Source: Oscillospiraceae bacterium
GTDB taxonomy: Bacteria; Bacillota; Clostridia; Oscillospirales; Acutalibacteraceae
NCBI GenBank assembly: GCA_003520555.1
Contig: DOUO01000088.1
Coordinates: forward strand, 1-7,604
Direction: 5' to 3'
Length of the DNA stretch: 7,604 nt
The notes beneath the pieces are model-generated. The model was not told the origin of the DNA and did not search any database. It worked only from the letters and a program-made list of their open reading frames with translations. Positions 1-5,909 of this stretch are shown here, in pieces (position 1 is the first letter of the stretch; the number at the start of each line of letters is the position of its first letter). Made by a program: the position numbers and the translations under genes.

Positions 1-339
1 ACCCAGAAAACGGGTAAAAAGCACTTTATTATTGTTGTTGCCGAGGGTGTAGGCAAGGTTAACGACCTCGCCAAATATATTGAACAGCGCCTTGGCATCG
101 AGGCCAGAGCCACCATACTCGGTCATGTTCAGCGCGGCGGTTCGCCCACGCTCCGTGACAGAGTTGTTGCAAGTCAAATGGGCTACAAGGCTGTTCAGCT
201 GCTCGCGCATGACATCGGAAACCGCGTTGTAGCCATGCGCGGCGGTAAAATTATCGATCTCGACATCACCGAGGCTCTTAATATGAAGCGTGTGTTTGAC
301 GAGGAGCTTTACAAGATTGCTATGACAATCTCAATTTAA
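1..339 (+). CDS. pfkA: 6-phosphofructokinase, C-terminal part (5' end outside window)
   Basis: The reading frame is open from base 1 and ends with TAA at 337-339, giving the last 112 residues of a protein that is usually about 320 residues long. The segment ILGHVQRGGSPTLRDRV is the hallmark of ATP-dependent PfkA, where His and Arg in the GHxQRGG motif contact the fructose-6-phosphate phosphate. The ending (VAMRGGKIIDLDITEAL...) is also typical of the family. The enzyme makes fructose-1,6-bisphosphate, the committed step of glycolysis, in the cytoplasm. The N-terminal ATP and Mg sites are off the window, so ATP versus PPi specificity cannot be checked directly. The compact bacterial-type C-terminus favours the ATP enzyme. 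A terminator follows 16 bases after the stop, so it is probably the last gene of its unit. Confidence 0.93.
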   Translation, partial: TQKTGKKHFIIVVAEGVGKVNDLAKYIEQRLGIEARATILGHVQRGGSPTLRDRVVASQMGYKAVQLLAHDIGNRVVAMRGGKIIDLDITEALNMKRVFDEELYKIAMTISI

Positions 340-354
340 CAAGCGTATCACATT

Positions 355-383
355 AGGGCGGACAATGTTCGCCCTTGATTTTT
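355..383 (+). terminator. Intrinsic terminator of pfkA
   Basis: AGGGCGGA (355-362) pairs with TTCGCCCT (368-375) across the five-base loop CAATG, including one G-T wobble. TGATTTTT follows. It separates pfkA from the MORN-protein operon. Confidence 0.8.
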
Positions 384-428
384 CTTATGTAAAAGCTTCA
401 CATTTATTTCCTGAAAGGAATTATAAAA

Positions 429-1964
429 ATGCGTTCCGATTTAATAAAAATTTCAAAGGACTTACTTATATATTCCGCGCTTGCGTCCGATTTTGAACCC
501 CTTGATTTCAAAAACGACGCTCTTGCCGGTGTGCGCGCAAATTATTTTAACGCCGGAAACATGCCACAGGCGGAAAAAACCGAGCTTACGCTTGACTCAA
601 TGCCGCTAAGCCTTTCCTATTCGATGAAGCAGGGCGAACCGCTTTCATGGAAGGCGATATACAACAATCAGCCTTACCAGACCGTCAAGCGCGAATCGTA
701 TGATAAATATTGCGTTTTGTCGTACAATGCCGACGGAATAGTTTTCAAGCGGCAGTATTTTGACAACAGCCACGCCTGGCTGCGCACCGAATTTTTTTCG
801 GGCGGAAACTCCACGCCCGCGGCGGCGCTTTATCCGAAGCTTAAGGACAGAATCCTAACTTTGATATACAAAACCTACGGCGACGTAAAAACCAAGCGTG
901 TTTTGTTTCCGTCTTTGAAATCATCGGGCAAAAAATGCGCCGCGCTTGTATATTCAAACGCGGGCATGATTTGGTTTGACGAGGCATTCAAACCTTCGGA
1001 TTACAGCGAAGAAGCTCAGACTGCCGCCGACGGCTTCAATTTCAGGCTCGAGGATTTCACCCATGACATTTACGCCAAGGTAAACTCAAAGCTTGACAGC
1101 GCCGAATATCTTACCTATGACGATGTTCCCAAGCCGCCGGATGTTGAAACCGCGCCCGTTGAGGAAACAGCGGAATATTCCGCTTATGAAAAGATTGAAA
1201 GCATACTTTTTGAAGCTCACAAGACCAATAAAAACATTTTCGGCGAGCTTGCTAATGAAAGCAGGTCCGAAAAAACAAATGAGCCCGAACAGGATAAAAC
1301 GCCCGATGATTCTCCTCAGCCCGATATCGCTCAGTCAGAGGAAGAGCCGGGCGCCGACAGCTCCGCGCAGGCGGAGGAAGAGCTCAGCGCCGACAGCGCC
1401 GCCGAGGAAATGGTTGAAGCCTTCGGCGTCAATCCCGATTATGACACAACTTCCGTGCCTGCCGATGAAAAGCCGAAAGCGGATTTTAAACCTGCGATTG
1501 AGGAAAAACCTGATTTCGCAATCAAAACAAAATCGGGCGAATATCTGTATTACGGTAAGCTTGACGCTCAAAACCGCCGCACGGGAAGGGGAAGGACGGT
1601 TTCCGCAAACGGTCTTACCTCTTATGAGGGCGAATATGAAAACGACAAACGTCAGGGCTTTGGCATTTGTTATTACAAAGAGGGCAGTGTAAACTACGTA
1701 GGCAACTGGAACAACGGCAACAGGGACGGCGCCGGTGTAGGCTACCGCCTCAGCGACGGAACAATGCACGCCGGCGGCTGGAGCAACAATGCTCCGAGCG
1801 GCTTCGGAGCGCGCTTTGACAAAAACGGCAGCTTCCTTGACGTGTGCACCTATGTTGACGGAAAACGCAACGGAAAAAGCGTTTCCTTTGATGAGGACGG
1901 CAACATAGTCGTAAGATTTTGGAGCAACGGCGAGATGATAACCGAAAAAATCATAGCCGACTGA
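429..1964 (+). CDS. MORN-repeat protein with an unrecognised N-terminal domain
   Basis: A 511-residue protein with GAAAGGAA at 413-420 placed 8 bases before ATG. No signal peptide or membrane segment is visible, so it is probably cytoplasmic. Residues 1 to about 230 look like a folded mixed alpha/beta domain that I do not recognise. Residues 232-365 form an acidic, Pro/Glu/Asp/Ala-rich, low-complexity linker with a partial internal repeat (EEExxADSxA at 304-323). Residues 370-500 hold about four to six MORN-type units: YEGEYENDKRQGFG, YVGNWNNGNRDGAG, HAGGWSNNAPSGFG and weaker copies after them. MORN repeats fold into beta-hairpin arrays and often bind lipids or proteins. The gene lies only 10 bases upstream of an MscS-type channel, so the two are almost certainly co-transcribed. 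A membrane-linked or envelope-sensing role is inference only. Confidence 0.85.
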   Translation: MRSDLIKISKDLLIYSALASDFEPLDFKNDALAGVRANYFNAGNMPQAEKTELTLDSMPLSLSYSMKQGEPLSWKAIYNNQPYQTVKRESYDKYCVLSYNADGIVFKRQYFDNSHAWLRTEFFSGGNSTPAAALYPKLKDRILTLIYKTYGDVKTKRVLFPSLKSSGKKCAALVYSNAGMIWFDEAFKPSDYSEEAQTAADGFNFRLEDFTHDIYAKVNSKLDSAEYLTYDDVPKPPDVETAPVEETAEYSAYEKIESILFEAHKTNKNIFGELANESRSEKTNEPEQDKTPDDSPQPDIAQSEEEPGADSSAQAEEELSADSAAEEMVEAFGVNPDYDTTSVPADEKPKADFKPAIEEKPDFAIKTKSGEYLYYGKLDAQNRRTGRGRTVSANGLTSYEGEYENDKRQGFGICYYKEGSVNYVGNWNNGNRDGAGVGYRLSDGTMHAGGWSNNAPSGFGARFDKNGSFLDVCTYVDGKRNGKSVSFDEDGNIVVRFWSNGEMITEKIIAD

Positions 1965-1974
1965 CGGGGGTAAT

Positions 1975-2775
1975 ATGGAAAAGTTTAACGAATATATTAT
2001 TGATTTCGGTCAGAAGCTTCTTATCTTCGCGATAGTTCTCGCGGCAGGTTTTTTAATAGTCAAGGCAATTACTTCTCTTGTAAAAAAGGCGTTGCTGAAA
2101 ACCAAGCTTGACCACACCGTAAAAACATTTCTGTATTCATTTCTTCGTGTAATTTTATACGCGCTGGTGGTTTTGGTAGCGCTGAATACCATCGGAATTA
2201 AGGTTGACTCAATCATAACGGCAATAGGCGCGGCGGCGTTAACTGCAGGCCTTGCGCTTCAGGATACAATCAAAAATTTTGTCAGCGGAATGATTATCAT
2301 CTTCAGCAAACCCTTCACAGCCGGCGATTTGATTGAGTTTGAAGGATTTGAAGGTTATGTTCAAAGCATACGAATTTTTTATACCGCAATCAAAACCTAC
2401 GAAAACAAGATTGTTCAAATTCCGAACTCACGCCTTACCGCCGACAACGTAACAAACTGCTCCGCGGGCGAATACCGCAGGGTTTCGCTGAAGTTCACCG
2501 TGAGCTACGAGGATAAGCTTTCGCTGGTTAAAAGCGTGATTTTCGGCGTGATTTCAAAAAATGATAAAATTCTCGCCGAACCCGAGCCTAAAATCTACGT
2601 AAGCAACCATCTTGACAGCGGCGTGGAAATAACCGTGTTTGTTTGGGGTGTGCCTGACGATTATTTTCCTATCCTCTTTTATATGGAGGAAGAAGTCAAG
2701 CTCGCTTTCGACGAAAACGGCATTGTCATTCCTTATCCGCATGTTCAGCTTGCCGAAAAAAATTCAAATGAATAA
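1975..2775 (+). CDS. Small-conductance mechanosensitive channel, MscS family
   Basis: A 266-residue membrane protein with GGGGG (1966-1970) four bases before ATG, directly after the MORN gene. Hydrophobic helices lie at about 14-34 and 52-72. The pore helix (about 78-110) has the Gly/Ala-rich pattern GAAALTAGLALQDTIKNFVSG, matching MscS TM3, which packs through small residues and kinks. The cytoplasmic beta domain follows with KPFTAGDLIEFEGFEG and IPNSRL (149-154), and an MscS alpha/beta domain ends in IPYPHVQL (252-259), equivalent to the IPFPxxxxxL ending of the family. Length is close to E. coli MscS (286), so this is the minimal three-helix type that opens under hypo-osmotic membrane tension. 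It is the second gene of a two-gene operon closed by the hairpin at 2794-2827. Family assignment is firm. Exact conductance or ion preference cannot be read. Confidence 0.93.
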   Translation: MEKFNEYIIDFGQKLLIFAIVLAAGFLIVKAITSLVKKALLKTKLDHTVKTFLYSFLRVILYALVVLVALNTIGIKVDSIITAIGAAALTAGLALQDTIKNFVSGMIIIFSKPFTAGDLIEFEGFEGYVQSIRIFYTAIKTYENKIVQIPNSRLTADNVTNCSAGEYRRVSLKFTVSYEDKLSLVKSVIFGVISKNDKILAEPEPKIYVSNHLDSGVEITVFVWGVPDDYFPILFYMEEEVKLAFDENGIVIPYPHVQLAEKNSNE

Positions 2776-2793
2776 TTGAATAAAGATTTCAAA

Positions 2794-2832
2794 TAATAAT
2801 GGCGTCGGTTATCCGGCGTCATTATTAATTTT
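2794..2832 (+). terminator. Strong hairpin terminator after the MscS gene
   Basis: A 15-bp stem (2794-2808 with 2813-2827, two G-T wobbles) closed by the tetraloop TTAT is followed by ATTTT. The stem is very stable but the T-run is short, so some read-through into the lipoprotein gene is possible. I see no clear separate promoter between this hairpin and that gene. Confidence 0.75.
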
Positions 2833-2838
2833 AAAAAC

Positions 2839-2854
2839 AGGGATGAATATTATG
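2839..2854 (+). promoter_or_regulatory. Ribosome-binding site that decides the lipoprotein start
   Basis: AGGGA at 2839-2843 overlaps the first in-frame ATG (2843-2845), which therefore cannot use it. It stands 8 bases before ATG 2852, which begins the typical MKK signal-peptide start. Confidence 0.7.
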
Positions 2855-3151
2855 AAGAAGATAATTGCGTTTGCCGCCGCTTCAATCATCGCAGCGGCAG
2901 CATTTACGGGCTGCGGTCAAAACGCCGGCTCAACCGTTTCGCAGGTTGCTTCCGACGCTGCTTCGGGCGCGGGCGAGGTAGCTAAGGATGTCGGCGACGG
3001 AGTTTCGAACGCCGTCACACAACCCTCAACCGAAGCGCAAAGCAGCAAAAACAACGGCGAAGTCAGCGACACCGACGGTTTTGTAGGCGAAGAGGAAACA
3101 ACAAAGGAAGCTGCGGAAACAACCGTATCGGCTTCGGACGTAAGCGAATAA
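2852..3151 (+). CDS. Small secreted lipoprotein of unknown function
   Basis: A 99-residue protein with a lipoprotein signal peptide: MKKIIAF, then an Ala/Ile-rich hydrophobic stretch, then the lipobox FTG|C with Cys21 as the predicted lipidated residue. The mature part is a low-complexity Ser/Ala/Glu/Thr/Val-rich chain of about 79 residues (including VAKDVGDGVSNAV and EEETTKEAAETTVSASDVSE) with no domain I recognise. I chose ATG 2852 over the in-frame ATG 2843 because AGGGA (2839-2843) overlaps the latter but is well spaced from the former. Lgt/Lsp processing to the outer membrane face is expected from the lipobox. The acidic tail could act as a spacer or surface linker, but no function can be assigned. 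Confidence 0.8.
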   Translation: MKKIIAFAAASIIAAAAFTGCGQNAGSTVSQVASDAASGAGEVAKDVGDGVSNAVTQPSTEAQSSKNNGEVSDTDGFVGEEETTKEAAETTVSASDVSE

Positions 3152-3153
3152 TA

Positions 3154-3190
3154 AAAAGCGGTGGGGAATATGAACAGCCCCATCGCTTTT
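3154..3190. terminator. Bidirectional terminator between the lipoprotein gene and sigE
   Basis: AAAAGCGGTGGGG (3154-3166) pairs with CCCCATCGCTTTT (3178-3190), 13 bp with one G-T wobble and an 11-base loop. The A-run on one side and T-run on the other give a U-tract in both directions. It starts 3 bases after the lipoprotein stop and ends 5 bases from the sigE stop, so it serves both convergent genes. Confidence 0.85.
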
Positions 3191-3194
3191 GTCT

Positions 3195-3887
3195 TTATAC
3201 AGCTTTTTCCAGCTCGTCGCGCAGATGACTTATTATTTTTTTCTCAAGCCGCGAAATATATGACTGTGAAATTCCCAATCTGTCCGCCACCTGTTTTTGT
3301 GTATGCTCCTTTTTGCCGTTAAGTCCAAACCTGAGCTCCATGATTTTACATTCGCGGCTGTCAAGCTTGCTAACCTCATGCAAAACCAAATTTCTTTCAA
3401 GCTCGTTTTCCAAATTATCGTTAATTTCTCCTGCGTCGCTTCCGAGAATATCACACAGCAGAAGCTCGTTGCCGTCGCGGTCGGTGTTCAACGGTTCGTC
3501 AATGCTGACCTCATTTTTAAGCTGAGACGATTTTCGCAGATACATCAGTATTTCATTCTCAATACAACGCGACGCGTATGTGGCAAGCTTTATGTTCTTT
3601 TCCGGCGAAAAGGTGTTTACCGCCTTTATAAGACCGATTGTGCCTATTGATATCAAATCCTCGGTTCCGGCGCCGGGGGTTTCAAATTTTCTGGCTATGT
3701 ACACCACCAGCCGCAAATTGTGTACTATCAGCGGTTCACGCGCGCTTTCGTCGCCGTTTGATATCCTCCGCATAATCAAGGCTTCCTCCGATTTTGAAAG
3801 CGGAGGGGGAAGGGTGTCGCTTCCGTTAATGTAAAAAACCTCGTTTTCGCTCATAAAAAGCATTTTAATTTTCATCCGAATTTTCAT
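3195..3887 (-). CDS. sigE: Sporulation sigma factor SigE, pro-form
   Basis: A 230-residue sigma-70 family factor (B. subtilis SigE has 239). Residues 26-30 (LPPPL), 57-68 ([12 protein letters not shown]), 77-91 (region 2.2, [15 protein letters not shown]) and 98-118 (region 2.3/2.4, [25 protein letters not shown]) match SigE nearly residue for residue. Region 4 with its helix-turn-helix is at about 196-216 ([23 protein letters not shown]). SigE drives the first mother-cell gene set after asymmetric septation. It is made as an inactive pro-protein, and EVFYINGSD aligns with the B. subtilis cleavage region, giving a pro-sequence of about 18 residues instead of 27. AAAGGAG, 7 bases before the first ATG, overlaps the spoIIGA stop codon and fixes this long start, so translation is coupled to SpoIIGA. 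The expected neighbour sigG does not follow it. Confidence 0.97.
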   Translation of the reverse strand: MKIRMKIKMLFMSENEVFYINGSDTLPPPLSKSEEALIMRRISNGDESAREPLIVHNLRLVVYIARKFETPGAGTEDLISIGTIGLIKAVNTFSPEKNIKLATYASRCIENEILMYLRKSSQLKNEVSIDEPLNTDRDGNELLLCDILGSDAGEINDNLENELERNLVLHEVSKLDSRECKIMELRFGLNGKKEHTQKQVADRLGISQSYISRLEKKIISHLRDELEKAV

Positions 3888-3899
3888 AAAACCGCTCCT

Positions 3900-4700
3900 T
3901 TAATTGTATTTTGTAAGCTCGGAAGGTATAATTGCGCGAACATCTCCCTTCAAAACATTTTCGCAGCAGCCTATGTATAAGCTTTCAGTCGCCTCGCGGC
4001 CGTCAATCAGCACCTGCTTCGGTTTAAATCCCCGAATAATTCCCGAACCTGCGATGGTTTCAAAAGGAATAAGGCGCAGCGTGTTTTCCTCAGGCTCGAT
4101 TCCGTTTAAAAGCTCGCGCTCGGCAATAATTACATAATCGTCTGAAAACGGCTCGCGCACATTGCAGCCGGTGTCTACAACAGCGTTAAAATCGGCGCTT
4201 TTGCCGTTTGAGCGAATTGTTACCTTGCACACGCGCCTGCTCATGTCCGATTTTGAAAACCTTTCCCACAGCCGCAGCAAATAATAGCATACAAGCGTCA
4301 GAATAATCAGCAAAACAGGGGATATATTAAAATATACAACATCGTTGTAAATTTCCATGCCCTTCGGCCTGAAGGATGTATAAACAAAAATCATTATTCC
4401 GCAAAAGAAAAATGAACAAAAAAAGTACAGCGCCGTCCGTTTAATTAAAAGCTTGATACTGCCAAAGCCAAACGAAACCAGAATAATCGGAACCGCCAAC
4501 GCCGCGTCCGCGATAAAATTCAGCCCGAACGGTATGCGCGGCAGCAGCGCGGCAAGGCTGAAAAATCCGCCCAGCACAGCGCCGAAAATCAGTCTGTAAA
4601 GCTTTTGGTTGATATGAAGCAGTGCTTTTACGCATATAATTAAAAAGAAGTCAATGAAAATATTTACCGTAATTAAAACATCAATATAAACCGTACCCAT
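3900..4700 (-). CDS. spoIIGA: SpoIIGA, membrane aspartic protease that processes pro-SigE
   Basis: A 266-residue protein, shorter than the B. subtilis protein (309). The N-terminus (MGTVYIDVLITVNIFIDFFLI) matches the SpoIIGA start, supporting this ATG. Hydrophobic helices lie at about 5-27, 35-53, 60-80, 88-108 and 124-143, the five-helix half that anchors it in the septal membrane. The cytoplasmic C-terminal half holds the aspartic-protease motif VVDTGCN (174-180), with Asp176 as the expected catalytic residue of a dimeric pepsin-like enzyme, followed by EPFSDDYVII and a C-terminal ENVLKGDVRAIIPS typical of the family. The family usually reads DTGN. Here Cys follows the Gly. The protein responds to SpoIIR from the forespore and cleaves pro-SigE, encoded 12 bases downstream. 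GGTGA (4703-4707) precedes ATG. Confidence 0.93.
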   Translation of the reverse strand: MGTVYIDVLITVNIFIDFFLIICVKALLHINQKLYRLIFGAVLGGFFSLAALLPRIPFGLNFIADAALAVPIILVSFGFGSIKLLIKRTALYFFCSFFFCGIMIFVYTSFRPKGMEIYNDVVYFNISPVLLIILTLVCYYLLRLWERFSKSDMSRRVCKVTIRSNGKSADFNAVVDTGCNVREPFSDDYVIIAERELLNGIEPEENTLRLIPFETIAGSGIIRGFKPKQVLIDGREATESLYIGCCENVLKGDVRAIIPSELTKYN

Positions 4701-4716
4701 AAGTCACCACGTTTAT

Positions 4717-4749
4717 ATTATCGCATAAGGTGTTAATAATAATTGTCAA
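4717..4749 (-). promoter_or_regulatory. spoIIG-type promoter with overlong spacer and overlapping Spo0A-like box
   Basis: Read on the minus strand, TTGACA (4749-4744, perfect -35) is followed after 21 bases by GATAAT (4722-4717, five of six -10 bases). In B. subtilis the spoIIG promoter also has a near-consensus -35 and a spacer of about 22 bases and needs Spo0A~P to work. TTGTCAAA at 4743-4750 (plus strand) differs from the Spo0A box TTGTCGAA at one base and overlaps the -35, as one of the boxes does in B. subtilis. The predicted leader is only about 10 bases and barely holds the ribosome-binding site, which is a weakness of this call. Confidence 0.6.
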
Positions 4750-4771
4750 AAAAGGACGGGAGGTTAAAATT

Positions 4772-4864
4772 ATGCTGCTCGGATTAATCATAGGTTTGTT
4801 TTCAGGCGCTGTTATAGGCGTCGGCATGATGTGTCTGCTTTCATACAGCAGGAACAGCAAATGA
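4772..4864 (+). CDS. 30-residue membrane peptide, DUF3789-like
   Basis: ATG at 4772 follows GGGAGG (4758-4763) at ideal spacing, and the frame ends in TGA at 4862-4864. The product is a single hydrophobic helix, MLLGLIIGLFSGAVIGVGMM, then CLLSYSRNSK. The GxxxG-like spacing of small residues, the MCLL motif at the end of the helix and the short polar tail resemble DUF3789 small proteins of Firmicutes, recalled as about 30-35 residues with G-x-F-x-G-x-x-x-G followed by MCL. Function is unknown. It is divergent from spoIIGA and ends right at a terminator. I see no convincing promoter of its own. TGTTAATAAT at 4731-4740 is a weak extended -10 candidate. The good ribosome-binding site and immediate terminator argue that it is a real gene. 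Confidence 0.72.
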   Translation: MLLGLIIGLFSGAVIGVGMMCLLSYSRNSK

Positions 4865-4895
4865 AAAAGCGGCCGGTTTTAAGCCGGTCGCTTTT
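4865..4895. terminator. Bidirectional terminator between the small peptide gene and degV
   Basis: AAAAGCGGCCGG (4865-4876) pairs with CCGGTCGCTTTT (4884-4895), 12 bp with one G-T wobble and a 7-base loop. A- and T-runs flank it symmetrically. It begins at the base after the small-gene stop and lies 22 bases from the degV stop, so it can end both converging transcripts. Confidence 0.85.
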
Positions 4896-4917
4896 AATAT
4901 GTCTTATTAAGTTAAAA

Positions 4918-5793
4918 TTACGCGTCGCAGTTTCTGTTGCCCAAAAATACTATCGCAAGCATTCCCGAGCCTACATGCGAGCCGATAACAGGCCCGATAT
5001 CGCAAATCTGAACTTCCTTAAACATGCCCTTTACGGCTTTTCTAAGCTCCTTTGCGCCGTCAATGTTGTCCGCGTGCGCAACAAAGGCAACCTGTTTTTT
5101 GGAGTTCTTGTCGGCGTCCCTTTTTGCGTATTTTACAAGGGTGGGGATAATGTTGCTTTTTCCTCTGATTTTGCCCACGTTAACAAGCGTGCCGATTTCG
5201 TCCGCTCCGATAAGCGGTTTAATCTGCAAAGCCTTGCCGAAGGTTGCGGTAAGAGCGGAAATCCTGCCGCCCTTCTTTAATAAATCAAGGTCGTCAACAA
5301 CAAACCAGTGGCAAACCTTGTCTCTTGTTGATTCAATGTATTGCTTCAGCTCGTCAATGCTTGCGCCTTCCGTGTATTTTTTACCCGCAAGGTAAACCAA
5401 AAAACCAAGTCCGGCGGAGTCGCAGCGCGAGTCAATAATTTCAATTCTTCTGTCGGGATATTTTTCCTTAAGCTCATTTACGGCGATAAGGCAGGTGTTG
5501 TAGGTGCCGCTCAGTCCCGTGGAGATACCCGTGAATAAAATATCCTTGCCTGCCTTGAGGTAAGGCTCAAAGTAGTTTTTAAAATAGTCGAAGTTAATCT
5601 GAGTTGTTTTAGGAACAGCGCCGTCCTTAATAGCATTGTAAAACTCGTCAAGCTTCATCATACGGCAGTCGGGATAATGCTGATAAATGTTCTCACCAAT
5701 CTGAAATTCCATCGGAAGAACCTTAACGCCGCATTCCTCAACCTGCTTTACGGTGAGGTCGCATGAGGCGTCTGTCATAAATACGTACTTCAT
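4918..5793 (-). CDS. DegV family fatty-acid-binding protein
   Basis: A 291-residue cytoplasmic protein of the DegV/FakB family (usually about 280). Family marks are the start YVFMTDASCDL (3-13), PKTTQIN (61-67), the loop STGLSGTY (91-98), IIDSR (119-123), LKKGGRIS (172-179), and the ending IGPVIGSHVGSGMLAIVFLG (266-285). In characterised FakB proteins, conserved Thr, Ser and His residues in the TTQ-like, SGT and SHVG segments hold the fatty-acid carboxylate, so Thr63/64, the serines at 91/95 and His273 are the likely equivalents here. FakB proteins present exogenous or recycled fatty acids to the kinase FakA for phosphorylation into phospholipid synthesis. No fakA is in the window, and many DegV paralogues have no assigned ligand. 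GGAG in ACGGAGATGAATTC precedes ATG. The gene is transcribed alone between its promoter and the shared terminator. Confidence 0.94.
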   Translation of the reverse strand: MKYVFMTDASCDLTVKQVEECGVKVLPMEFQIGENIYQHYPDCRMMKLDEFYNAIKDGAVPKTTQINFDYFKNYFEPYLKAGKDILFTGISTGLSGTYNTCLIAVNELKEKYPDRRIEIIDSRCDSAGLGFLVYLAGKKYTEGASIDELKQYIESTRDKVCHWFVVDDLDLLKKGGRISALTATFGKALQIKPLIGADEIGTLVNVGKIRGKSNIIPTLVKYAKRDADKNSKKQVAFVAHADNIDGAKELRKAVKGMFKEVQICDIGPVIGSHVGSGMLAIVFLGNRNCDA

Positions 5794-5828
5794 GAATTCA
5801 TCTCCGTTAAATCATTATACTAAATCAT

Positions 5829-5857
5829 ATAATAACAAATTTATAAAGAAAAGTCAA
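5829..5857 (-). promoter_or_regulatory. Vegetative-type promoter of degV
   Basis: On the minus strand TTGACT (5857-5852) is followed after exactly 17 bases by TATTAT (5834-5829), each five of six consensus bases, giving a leader of about 29 bases. A perfect TATAAT at 5819-5814 also lies in this leader but has no matching -35. Confidence 0.7.
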
Positions 5858-5858
5858 T

Positions 5859-5887
5859 GAATATAACACCGCCGGAATTCATATATT
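5859..5887 (+). promoter_or_regulatory. Possible SigE-dependent promoter of ylmC
   Basis: GAATATA (5859-5865), a 14-base spacer, then CATATATT (5880-5887) resemble the SigE pattern (-35 near ATATT, -10 near CATAcAnT). It lies back to back with the degV promoter. The predicted leader is only about 13 bases and starts next to the Shine-Dalgarno sequence, so the call is tentative. Confidence 0.45.
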
Positions 5888-5894
5888 CTTTCAT

Positions 5895-5909
5895 GAGGTG
5901 ATGAAAATG
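5895..5909 (+). promoter_or_regulatory. Ribosome-binding site that decides the ylmC start
   Basis: GAGGTG (5895-5900) contains the in-frame GTG 5898 and abuts ATG 5901, so neither can be the start. It lies 6 bases before ATG 5907. Confidence 0.75.

Noticed and set aside
1093..1692. A 199-codon plus-strand frame inside the MORN gene, and a 144-codon minus-strand frame at 1335-1769
   Set aside because: Both overlap the acidic linker and MORN region of a clearly better gene. Their products are Arg/Pro- or Val/Ala-rich without motifs, and neither has a proper ribosome-binding site.
4831..5280. A 149-codon plus-strand frame running from the small peptide gene into degV
   Set aside because: It crosses the bidirectional terminator and lies antisense to the well-supported degV gene. 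It has no recognisable domain.
5814..5819. TATAAT on the minus strand as the -10 of degV
   Set aside because: The matching -35 would be 32 bases away. The TTGACT-17-TATTAT pair just upstream fits better.
5898..5906. GTG 5898 or ATG 5901 as the ylmC start
   Set aside because: GTG is part of the Shine-Dalgarno sequence GAGGTG and ATG 5901 directly abuts it. ATG 5907 has proper spacing.
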